DNA of 64,000 bases from Saccharothrix saharensis (GTDB taxonomy: Bacteria; Actinomycetota; Actinomycetes; Mycobacteriales; Pseudonocardiaceae), in contig NZ_VFPP01000001.1 in assembly GCF_006716745.1 (NCBI RefSeq), forward strand, positions 7,141,386-7,205,385, read 5' to 3'. Positions 54,785 through 64,000 of the stretch are shown here, piece after piece. The notes under the pieces are model-generated. The model made no database searches and had not been told where the DNA came from. It worked only from the letters and a program-made list of their open reading frames with translations. A program made the position numbers and the translations under genes. Every line of letters starts with the position of its first letter. The first letter of the stretch is position 1.

Positions 54785-56322
54785 GGACGCCTCCAGTGCC
54801 TGCCGGTGCGGGCCAGCATCTCGTCCGCCGACGCCGGCCCCCAGGTGCCTGCCTTGTACTTCTCCGGCGCGCCGGTGGCGCTCCAGTGCTTGATCACGGG
54901 GTCGAGGATCTCCCACGACAGCTCGACCTCGTCGTTCTTCGGGAACAGCGACGGCTCGCCCAGCAGCACGTCCAGCAGCAGCCGCTCGTAGGCCTCGGGG
55001 GAGGACTCGGTGAACGCGTGGCCGTAGCCGAAGTCCATCGTGACGTCCCGGACCTCCATCGAGTTGCCGGGCACCTTGGACCCGAACCGGATGGTCACGC
55101 CCTCGTCCGGCTGCACCCGCACCACCAGGGCGTTCTGCCCCAGCTCCTCGGTGGAGGTGTCGTCGAACGGCAGGTGCGGCGCCCGCTTGAACACCACGGC
55201 CACCTCGGTGACGCGGCGGCCCAGGCGCTTGCCGGTGCGCAGGTAGAACGGCACGCCCGCCCAGCGGCGCGTGTTCACCTCGCACGTGATGGCCGCGTAG
55301 GTCTCGGTGACCGAGTCCTTGGCGAACCCGCCCTCCTCCAGCAGGCCGGGCACCTTCTGCCCGCCCTGCCAGCCGCCGGTGTACTGGCCGCGGGCGGTGG
55401 TCTCGTCGAACGGCCCGATCGTCCGGGTCGCGGAGAGCACCTTGACCTTCTCCGCGCGCAGGTCGCTCGGCCGGAACGACACCGGCTCCTCCATCGCGGT
55501 GAGCGCGAGCAGCTGGAGCAGGTGGTTCTGGATCACGTCACGCGCCGCGCCGATGCCGTCGTAGTAGCCCGCGCGACCGCCGAGGCCGATGTCCTCGGCC
55601 ATGGTGATCTGCACGTGGTCGACGTAGTTGGCGTTCCAGATGGGCTCGTAGAGCTGGTTGGCGAAGCGCAGCGCCAGGATGTTCTGCACCGTCTCCTTGC
55701 CGAGGTAGTGGTCGATGCGGAACACCGACTCCTCGGGGAAGACGTCGTTGACGGTCTTGTTGAGCTGCTTGGCGCTGGCCAGGTCGTGGCCGAACGGCTT
55801 CTCGATGACCACCCGCCGCCACTGGTCGGGGCTGTCGGTGGGCGGGGTGGCCAGGCCGGCGCGCTTGAGCTGGTTGACCACCGTGGTGAACGCGCTGGGC
55901 GGCACCGACAGGTAGAACGCGTGGTTGCCGCCGGTGCCGCGCTCGCGGTCCAGGTCGGACAGCGTCGCGGCGAGCGAGTCGAACGCGGCGTCGTCGTCGA
56001 AGGTGCCCTGCACGAAGCGGATGCCCTCGGCGAGCTGGTCCCAGACCTCCTGCCGGAACGGCGTGCGCGCGTGCTCCTTGACGGCCTCGTGCACCACCTG
56101 CATGAAGTCCTGGTCGGCCCAGTCGCGGCGGGCGAAGCCGACGAGCGCGAAGCCCGGCGGCAGCAGGCCGCGGTTGGCCAGGTCGTAGATGGCGGGCATG
56201 AGCTTCTTGCGCGACAGGTCACCGGTCACGCCGAAGATCACCAGGCCGGAGGGCCCGGCGATGCGCGGCAGCCGCTTGTCCCGCGCGTCGCGCAACGGGT
56301 TGCGCTTGATGGACGCCGTCAC
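54781..56322 (-). CDS. zwf: Glucose-6-phosphate 1-dehydrogenase
   Basis: 513 residues with the NADP motif FGVTGDLSRKKLMPAIYDL, the active-site RIDHYLGKETVQN and EKPFGHDL. It commits glucose-6-P to the oxidative pentose phosphate pathway and makes NADPH. It is coupled to pgi before and opcA after by GTGA overlaps; a long open frame through pgi is only a shadow. Confidence 0.97.
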   Translation of the reverse strand: MTASIKRNPLRDARDKRLPRIAGPSGLVIFGVTGDLSRKKLMPAIYDLANRGLLPPGFALVGFARRDWADQDFMQVVHEAVKEHARTPFRQEVWDQLAEGIRFVQGTFDDDAAFDSLAATLSDLDRERGTGGNHAFYLSVPPSAFTTVVNQLKRAGLATPPTDSPDQWRRVVIEKPFGHDLASAKQLNKTVNDVFPEESVFRIDHYLGKETVQNILALRFANQLYEPIWNANYVDHVQITMAEDIGLGGRAGYYDGIGAARDVIQNHLLQLLALTAMEEPVSFRPSDLRAEKVKVLSATRTIGPFDETTARGQYTGGWQGGQKVPGLLEEGGFAKDSVTETYAAITCEVNTRRWAGVPFYLRTGKRLGRRVTEVAVVFKRAPHLPFDDTSTEELGQNALVVRVQPDEGVTIRFGSKVPGNSMEVRDVTMDFGYGHAFTESSPEAYERLLLDVLLGEPSLFPKNDEVELSWEILDPVIKHWSATGAPEKYKAGTWGPASADEMLARTGRHWRRP

Positions 56323-57935
56323 GAACCGTCCTCCTGGATCGCTTCCACGAGCTGCGCGAGCCCGGCGACGCGGTCGGTCAGGTGCAGCCGCAGCACCGGT
56401 CGCCCGCGCTCGGCCAGCACCTGCCCGTCGCCCAGCGCCTGCGCGAGCTGCAACGTGCTCAGGTCGTACGGCCGGCCCGGCACGTCCAGGTTCTGCTCGG
56501 ACGCCCCGGTCAGCTGCAGGAACACGCCGTTCTGGTGACCGCCCTTGTGGTACTGGCCGGTCGAGTGCAGGAACCGCGGTCCCCACCCGAACGTGGTCTG
56601 CAGGTGTGAACGCTGCGCCAACTCCGGGCGAACGAGGGCGAACGACGCGTCGTCGATCCGGTCGAGGTAGGCCTGCACGGACAGGTAGCCGTGCTCGGGC
56701 GCGGCGGCGACGAGCGCCCGCAACGCCTCGGCGACGGTCTTGACGTCCGACGGCAGCCAGCCCTCGCTGGGGTAGGCCTCGATCGGACCGTCCACGAAGG
56801 CCGGTTCGGTCGAGGACGCGGCGGGGGAGTCCAACAGGGACCGGGCCGCCTTCTTCGCCGCCTCGACGTCGGGCTGGTCGAACGGGTTGATCTCCAGCAC
56901 CCGGCCCACCAGCGCCGTCGCGTACTCCCAGACCAGGAACTGCGCGCCGAGCGTGCCCTCGACCGACAGCGTCGAGGAGCCGGTGGCCGGTCCGATCGCG
57001 ACGGTCGTGGCGTCCGTGCGGGCGTCCACGAAACCGGGCGCGCCCGGACCCTCGACCACCACGGGCAGCAGGCCGGTGCCGTTCTTGCCGGTCGACTCGG
57101 CGATCAGCTGCTCGGCCCAGTCGCCGAACCCGACGATGCCCGAGCCGGTGTCGGCGAACACGATCTTCTCCGCGCCGTGCGCGTGCGCGACCGCGAACGT
57201 GGCCGCCAGCACCACCGCCGGGTTGTCCGGCGAGTCGGCCGACACCAGCGGCGCGGCCGACGCCGCCTCGTCGAGCAGCTTGCCGACGTCCGCGCCGGCC
57301 AGGCCCGAGGGCACCAGGCCGAACGCGGTCAGCGCCGAGTACCGGCCGCCCACGTGCGGGTCGGCCAGGAACACCTTGCGGTAGCCGGCTTCCCGGGACG
57401 CCGCCTCCAGCGGGGAGCCCGGGTCGGTCACCACGACGATGCGCGACGCCGCGTCGACGCCCGCCGCGGTGAACGCGGCCTCGAAGATCCGCCGGTGGCT
57501 GTCGGTCTCGACGGTGCCGCCCGACTTGGACGACACCACCACGACGGTGCGCTCCAGATCGCCGGCCAGCGCCTCGGCCACCTGGCCGGGGTCGGTGGTG
57601 TCGAGCACCACCAGCGGCACGCCGGCGGTGCCGGTGATCACCTCGGGCGCCAGCGACGAGCCGCCCATGCCGGCGAGGACCACGCGGTCCACGCCTTCGG
57701 CGAGCAGCTCGTCGCGCAGCGCGGTGATCTCCGCGACCAGCGGGCGGGACGTCTCGTGCAGCGTGGTCCACGCCAGGCGGATCGACGCCTCCGGCTCCGC
57801 GTCGGCACCCCACAGGGTGGCGTCCCCCGCGGTGAGCCTGCTCGGAGCCGAATCCCGGACCAGGTCGCCGATCACGGTGTCGACCTGGTTCTGGTTGGGC
57901 GTGCGGACGATCTCCACGGAGATCACCTCGGTCAT
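56319..57935 (-). CDS. pgi: Glucose-6-phosphate isomerase
   Basis: 538 residues of the bacterial tal-pgi type: VVLAGMGGSSLAPEVI, VVSSKSGGTVET, GFGDWAEQLIAESTGKNGTG, and the late HSTGQYHKGGHQNG. It converts fructose-6-P to glucose-6-P. Its place between tal and zwf is a known actinobacterial arrangement and lets tal and tkt products return to Zwf. Start ATG 25 bases behind tal. Confidence 0.94.
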   Translation of the reverse strand: MTEVISVEIVRTPNQNQVDTVIGDLVRDSAPSRLTAGDATLWGADAEPEASIRLAWTTLHETSRPLVAEITALRDELLAEGVDRVVLAGMGGSSLAPEVITGTAGVPLVVLDTTDPGQVAEALAGDLERTVVVVSSKSGGTVETDSHRRIFEAAFTAAGVDAASRIVVVTDPGSPLEAASREAGYRKVFLADPHVGGRYSALTAFGLVPSGLAGADVGKLLDEAASAAPLVSADSPDNPAVVLAATFAVAHAHGAEKIVFADTGSGIVGFGDWAEQLIAESTGKNGTGLLPVVVEGPGAPGFVDARTDATTVAIGPATGSSTLSVEGTLGAQFLVWEYATALVGRVLEINPFDQPDVEAAKKAARSLLDSPAASSTEPAFVDGPIEAYPSEGWLPSDVKTVAEALRALVAAAPEHGYLSVQAYLDRIDDASFALVRPELAQRSHLQTTFGWGPRFLHSTGQYHKGGHQNGVFLQLTGASEQNLDVPGRPYDLSTLQLAQALGDGQVLAERGRPVLRLHLTDRVAGLAQLVEAIQEDGS

Positions 57936-57960
57936 GTCAGTCCTGTCCCGTTCTCGGCTC

Positions 57961-59073
57961 TCAGCCCTTGGCCTGGTTCAGCTGTCCGGTCACCGTGTCG
58001 AGCAGTTCGGCCCACGACTTCTCGAACTTGTCGACGCCCTCGGTCTCGAGCGCGACGAACACGTCGTCGAGGTCGATGCCGACCTCGACCAGCGCGTCGA
58101 AGACCTCCTGCGCCTCGGCCGCGCGGCCGGTGACCTTGTCGCCCTCGATCTTGCCGTGATCGGCGACCGCGTGCAGCGTCTTCTCCGGCATCGTGTTGAC
58201 CGTGTCGGCCACCACGAGCTGGTCGACGTACCGGGTGTCGGAGTACTGCGGGTCCTTCACGCCGGTGGACGCCCACAGTGGACGCTGCGCGCGGGCGCCC
58301 GCGGCGGCCAGCGCCTCCCAGCGCTCGCCCCGGAACACCTCCTGGTACGCCGCGTAGGCCAGCACCGCGTTCGCGATGGCCGCCTTGCCGCGCAGCCCGG
58401 CGGCGGCGGGCGTGCCCAGCGCGTCCAGCCGCTTGTCGATCTCGGTGTCCACCCGGGACACGAAGAACGACGCCACGGAGTGGATGCCGCGCAGGTCGTG
58501 GCCGTTGGCCTTGGCCTGCTCCAGGCCTGCGACGAACGCCTCCATCACGTGCCGGTACCGCTCGACGGAGAAGATCAGCGTCACGTTCACGCTGATGCCC
58601 TCGGCGAGCACCCGGGTGATCGCGGGCAGGCCCTCGACCGTGGCCGGGATCTTCACCAGCAGGTTCGGCCGGTCCACGGCCTTGGCCAGGTCGAGCGCCT
58701 CGGCGACGGTGGCCTCGGTGTCGTTGGCCAGCCGCGGGTCGACCTCGATCGACACGCGGCCGTCGACGCCGTCGGTGGCGGTGTAGAGGTCGCGGAACAG
58801 GTCGCACGCGTTGCGCACGTCCGTGGTGGTGATCTCGCGCACGGCGGCGTCGGTGTCGGCGCCGCGGGCGGCCAGCTCGCGCACCTGCTCGTCGTAGACC
58901 GAGCCGTTGGACAGGGCCGTGGCGAAGATCGTCGGGTTCGTGGTGACGCCGACGACGTGCTGGTCGGCGATCAGGCCGGCCAGGTTGCCGGTGTTCAGCC
59001 GCTCCCGGGACAGGTCGTCCAGCCAGATCGACACGCCCGCGTCGCTGAGCGCGGCCAGCGGATTGGTGCTCAT
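57961..59073 (-). CDS. tal: Transaldolase
   Basis: 370 residues of the actinobacterial transaldolase type: [25 protein letters not shown], the Schiff-base lysine in [11 protein letters not shown] and the phosphate site [12 protein letters not shown]. It moves dihydroxyacetone units between sugar phosphates. The ATG with GGAAGAG just upstream is used; a TTG nine bases earlier is in frame. Confidence 0.96.
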   Translation of the reverse strand: MSTNPLAALSDAGVSIWLDDLSRERLNTGNLAGLIADQHVVGVTTNPTIFATALSNGSVYDEQVRELAARGADTDAAVREITTTDVRNACDLFRDLYTATDGVDGRVSIEVDPRLANDTEATVAEALDLAKAVDRPNLLVKIPATVEGLPAITRVLAEGISVNVTLIFSVERYRHVMEAFVAGLEQAKANGHDLRGIHSVASFFVSRVDTEIDKRLDALGTPAAAGLRGKAAIANAVLAYAAYQEVFRGERWEALAAAGARAQRPLWASTGVKDPQYSDTRYVDQLVVADTVNTMPEKTLHAVADHGKIEGDKVTGRAAEAQEVFDALVEVGIDLDDVFVALETEGVDKFEKSWAELLDTVTGQLNQAKG

Positions 59074-59116
59074 CTCTTCCAACTCCCTGAGAGGTCTGGG
59101 TCCAGCGGTCCGGGGT

Positions 59117-61210
<2,094 letters not shown>

Positions 61211-61466
61211 TGACTTCCAGCTCCAAACTCACTAGGCGGCGGTTGTGACGGCCGGCGTGAACTTAATCGATCCCGTCAGGCCCGATCCGCGGCTACCAAG
61301 GTCCGCCGGCCAGCCTAGTCCGCCGAGCGGACCCTCGTACTACTCACGCTCTGTGGGTGTACGCACAGGTGTGATGGGTGCGTTCAGGGAGTACCCGAAC
61401 GGGCTGCCCGGGGAACGCGCGGTTACGATCTGCGGCATCCCCCGACCTGTTGAGGAGCGCGACGCC

Positions 61467-62390
61467 ATGAGTGCCGTCACCGAGGCTCCGGCGCGGTCGC
61501 CCCGGCAGGTCGTCGGCGCGTACGTGGCGCTGACCAAGCCCCGGGTGATCGAGCTGCTGCTGATCACCACCATCCCGGCGATGCTCCTGGCCGCCCGCGG
61601 CCTGCCGCCGCTGTGGCTGATCGCGTGCACCCTGGCGGGCGGCACGCTGGCCGCCGGCTCGGCGAACGCGCTGAACTGCTACGTCGACGCCGACATCGAC
61701 TCGGTGATGAAGCGGACCAGCGCCCGGCCGCTGGCCAAGGACGCCATCCCGCCGCGCAACGCGCTGATCTTCGGCATCGTGCTGGGCGTGGTGTCGTTCG
61801 GGTTCCTGTGGCTGACCACGAACCTCATGTCGGCCGTGTTCGCGGTGGCCACGATCCTGTTCTACATCTTCGTCTACACCCTGGTGCTCAAGCGCCGGAC
61901 GTCGCAGAACATCATCTGGGGCGGCATGGCCGGCTGCATGCCGGTGATCATCGGCTGGTCCTCGGTGACCGGCACGGTGGCGTGGCCCGCGCTGGTGATG
62001 TTCGGCGTGATCTTCTTCTGGACGCCGCCGCACACGTGGGCGCTCGCGATGAAGTTCAAGGAGGACTACGCGCGGGCGGGCGTGCCGATGCTGCCGGTGG
62101 TGGCGACGGCGCAACAGGTGACGCGCCAGATCGTCATCTACTCGTGGATCACGGTCGCGTGCACGCTGCTGCTGGCCCCGGTGACGTCGTGGATCTACGT
62201 GGCCGTCGCGGCGGCGTCGGGCGTGTGGTTCGCGGTGTTCGCGCACCGGCTGCACGGCGTCGTGCGGCGCGGCGGGTCGACCAACACCATGAAGTTCTTC
62301 CACATGTCGAACCTGTACCTGATGCTCGTGTTCTGCGGCTTGGCCGTGGACGCGGTGATCGGGCTGCCGGTGCTCGGCTGGCCGTTCTGA
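61467..62390 (+). CDS. ctaB: Protoheme IX farnesyltransferase
   Basis: 307 residues with about eight to nine membrane helices. The UbiA-type metal motif is [20 protein letters not shown], and the second is [19 protein letters not shown] with [15 protein letters not shown]. It makes heme O for cytochrome oxidase. The ATG with TGAGGAG nine bases upstream is chosen; a frame open 222 bases further upstream is not family-like. Divergent tkt next to ctaB is conserved. Confidence 0.96.
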   Translation: MSAVTEAPARSPRQVVGAYVALTKPRVIELLLITTIPAMLLAARGLPPLWLIACTLAGGTLAAGSANALNCYVDADIDSVMKRTSARPLAKDAIPPRNALIFGIVLGVVSFGFLWLTTNLMSAVFAVATILFYIFVYTLVLKRRTSQNIIWGGMAGCMPVIIGWSSVTGTVAWPALVMFGVIFFWTPPHTWALAMKFKEDYARAGVPMLPVVATAQQVTRQIVIYSWITVACTLLLAPVTSWIYVAVAAASGVWFAVFAHRLHGVVRRGGSTNTMKFFHMSNLYLMLVFCGLAVDAVIGLPVLGWPF

Positions 62391-62403
62391 GCTTGATGCA
62401 CTT

Positions 62404-62438
62404 TCCGCATATTTGCGGATAGCTAGCCTGATCGCATG
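62404..62438 (+). promoter_or_regulatory. Operator-like palindrome and -10 box of a leaderless gene
   Basis: TCCGCA-TATT-TGCGGA (62404-62419) is a perfect 6-bp inverted repeat ending five bases before TAGCCT (62424-62429). The ATG starts seven bases after that box. A protein on the palindrome would block the promoter. Confidence 0.5.
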
Positions 62439-63266
62439 GTCGTGCAGGGGGATGGGCCGCCACCCGATCGGGGAACGTTCGACAGGGCGACGGTGGACCG
62501 CTGGCAGGTCTTCGGCGGCATGGCGGGCGTCGCCGGCCTGCTGTTGTCCGTGGTCGGCGGGATCCAGGACCAGGTGCCGTTGTCCCTGGTCGCGGCCGGT
62601 GTGGTCACCCTCGTGGGTGTCTGGCTGCTCTACCGCTGGGGCCGCCGCCCCCGGCAGCAGCTGACCAAGCACTTCGTGGTGCCGGTGCTGCTGACGGTGG
62701 TGGGCGCCGCCACGGGCGGTGTGCTCGGCGGCCTGGAGCTCCGTCCCACCCCGGGCACCGGCCAGCCTGCGGCGACGACCACCACGACCACGGTCGCCGC
62801 AAAGGCGGGTGGATCCCCGTCCACGCCGACCGAGGAGCCGACGACCGGGGCGACGACCACCCGGACCACGACCACCGTCGTCCCGGCGCCGCCCGTCGGT
62901 GGGCAGGTCCGTGCCGGCCAGGTGACGATGAACTACGACTACTCCATCGACCTGGACTCGACCACCGACGAGAACGGCGGTGTCACCGCCAAGTCGACGC
63001 AGCGGACCGACCTGAAGTACGAGGGCGGGTTCCGGGCCACGCCCATCGTCCTGGTCGCAGAGAAGCTCGCCGAGGCGCCGCCCACTTACCAGGAGTGCGC
63101 GGCCGCCACGGCCGTGGACGACTACATCGAGGGCGACGCCGTCGTGCAGGGCGCGTCCTTCTGCGTGAAGACGACGGAGGGCCGCTGGGCCGGTCTGGTG
63201 GTGGTCGACGTCGAGTCGTACAACAAAGTCAAGTTCGACCTCGTCGTCTGGGAGAAGCAGGCCTAG
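62436..63266 (+). CDS. Membrane protein with Thr-rich stalk and external domain, unknown
   Basis: 276 residues: a short cytoplasmic N-terminus, three hydrophobic segments (about 27-42, 48-66, 79-98), a Thr-rich stalk (about 110-150), and an external C-terminal domain of about 120 residues with two cysteines (QECAAA, SFCVKT). I recognise no family. The stop shares the bases CTAG with the stop of the convergent HD gene. A promoter with an operator-like palindrome lies directly upstream. Confidence 0.75.
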   Translation: MVVQGDGPPPDRGTFDRATVDRWQVFGGMAGVAGLLLSVVGGIQDQVPLSLVAAGVVTLVGVWLLYRWGRRPRQQLTKHFVVPVLLTVVGAATGGVLGGLELRPTPGTGQPAATTTTTTVAAKAGGSPSTPTEEPTTGATTTRTTTTVVPAPPVGGQVRAGQVTMNYDYSIDLDSTTDENGGVTAKSTQRTDLKYEGGFRATPIVLVAEKLAEAPPTYQECAAATAVDDYIEGDAVVQGASFCVKTTEGRWAGLVVVDVESYNKVKFDLVVWEKQA

Positions 63267-63913
63267 GAGACCGCCGACAGCAGCTCGTTCACCGTGGGGT
63301 CGTCCAGCGACTCCACGATGCACGACCACAGCTCCAGGTTCGCCGTGGCCCACCGCGAGTAGGTGGCCGCCGCCTCGGGGTCGTAGAAGTAGAACCCCTC
63401 GTCGTGCTTGTCCCGCTGCTCGCCGACGATCTTGTGCGCCAGCTCCCTGAGCGTGATCCCGTTCTCTTCGAGGTACTTGGGCGCGAGCACCACCGGCGTC
63501 ACCGGCAGGGCCTTGAACAGCGTGTCCGCGTCGGACAGCGCCTGCGCCTCCGGTGAGATGTCGCGGTGGCGGGTGCGCATCTCGGCCTCTTCGACGACCG
63601 CGTCGACCCGCGCCGCGACCTCGTCCGGCACGCCCGCGCGCGCCAGGATGTCCAGCCGCAGCCGTCGGCCGTCCACCGGCAGCGAGTTGCGCCGGACCAT
63701 GTAGTTCACGTCGTGGACCAGGGCGGCCACCTCGACCAGCGCCGCGTCCGAGCCGTTGCGCCGGGCGAAGTGGACGGCCTTGTCCCGCACGAAGCTGACG
63801 TGGTGCCAGCCGTGGAACTGCAGTTTCGCGGCGAGGTCGCGGCACAGCCGCCACACCTCGCCCTCGACCGCGGAGATCGCCTGCGCCGTGACCGTCCTGG
63901 TGACAGTACTCAT
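63263..63913 (-). CDS. HD-domain protein, probable metal-dependent phosphohydrolase
   Basis: 216 residues. An HD domain is seen in FHGWHHVSFVRDKAV, the central HD pair LVHDVNYMV, and a later Asp in LSDADTLFKAL. Such proteins hydrolyse phosphates, often of nucleotides. The substrate cannot be told from sequence. GGGAGGG precedes the ATG, and TACCAT about 25 bases upstream may be its -10 box. Confidence 0.85.
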   Translation of the reverse strand: MSTVTRTVTAQAISAVEGEVWRLCRDLAAKLQFHGWHHVSFVRDKAVHFARRNGSDAALVEVAALVHDVNYMVRRNSLPVDGRRLRLDILARAGVPDEVAARVDAVVEEAEMRTRHRDISPEAQALSDADTLFKALPVTPVVLAPKYLEENGITLRELAHKIVGEQRDKHDEGFYFYDPEAAATYSRWATANLELWSCIVESLDDPTVNELLSAVS

Positions 63914-63972
63914 TGGACCCTCCCGTGCCGGGTGGGCCGATGGTAGGCGCGCGCGATGATCCTTGGCGCGGA

Positions 63973-64000
63973 TTACAGGTTCCTGGTCAGGTCCTCCAAC
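63973..64000 (-). CDS. C-terminal end of a reverse-strand gene running off the window
   Basis: Reverse-strand bases from the window edge read LEDLTRNL and then TAA. This would be the last eight codons of a gene beyond the edge. It is too short to identify and could be chance. Confidence 0.3.

Noticed and set aside
54781-57813. A very long reverse open frame running through zwf and pgi
   Set aside because: The upstream part is an Arg/Gly-rich shadow of pgi. The zwf start at the GTGA overlap explains the frame.

Overview
High-GC actinobacterial chromosome. Gene content, many GTG starts, 4-base GTGA/ATGA overlaps and mycobacterial-type small genes (mIHF, RbpA, BldD, WhiA) point to the order Pseudonocardiales, for example a Saccharothrix- or Actinosynnema-like filamentous actinomycete. 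The genus is an inference from memory of these families, not from a search. From my knowledge of Mycobacterium tuberculosis, the backbone follows the Rv1379-Rv1451 order: pyrR to pyrF, mihF-gmk-rpoZ-coaBC-metK-priA, fmt-rsmB-rpe-rib, uvrC-rapZ-yvcK-whiA-gap-pgk-tpi-secG, pgl-opcA-zwf-pgi-tal-tkt, ctaB. Accessory genes sit in the gaps of this backbone.

Layout. 1-1130: end of efp, nusB, and bldD facing them across a 13-bp terminator. 1344-9890: a tightly coupled de novo pyrimidine operon (pyrR-pyrB-pyrC-small membrane gene-carA-carB-pyrF) behind a recognisable PyrR-binding RNA hairpin that overlaps the pyrR ribosome binding site. 10118-16190: mihF-gmk-rpoZ-coaBC, metK, and priA with degenerate helicase motifs. 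16253-20174: secreted gamma-glutamyltransferase, an ECF sigma factor with its membrane partner, and a 43-residue membrane peptide. 20221-23809: def, fmt (with a 20-codon upstream ORF), rsmB and a flavoprotein. 23878-27120: a large ATPase-LuxR regulator and a convergent dehydrogenase-like protein lacking its catalytic residues. 27271-31760: rpe-ribD-ribE-ribBA-ribH and a PH-domain membrane protein, followed by seven tandem 22-bp repeats.

32027-38184 is the main accessory island: a secreted M28 peptidase, a three-gene reverse operon (zinc-ribbon/HTH/TPR regulator, SLOG-like protein, WYL regulator), a divergent unknown gene and two tandem Rieske lipoproteins. 38423-43255 returns to backbone: uvrC-rapZ-yvcK-whiA, closed by four more copies of the 22-bp repeat. 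43654-47375 holds gap-pgk-tpiA-secG-rbpA. 47457-52624 is a second accessory block: a Thr-rich anchored protein, a membrane protein, a membrane Ser/Thr kinase and an orphan histidine kinase. 52851-61210 is the reverse-strand pentose-phosphate operon tkt-tal-pgi-zwf-opcA-pgl. 61467-64000 has ctaB, an unknown membrane protein, an HD-domain protein and a few codons of another reverse gene.

No tRNA, rRNA, CRISPR array, insertion sequence or prophage was recognised. The most interesting undescribed signals are the XRE-TPR/SLOG/WYL operon, the 22-bp tandem palindromic repeats placed just after operon ends, the kinase/membrane-sensor cluster, a 30-bp-arm inverted repeat before uvrC, the fmt upstream ORF, and a histone-H1-like tail on OpcA.
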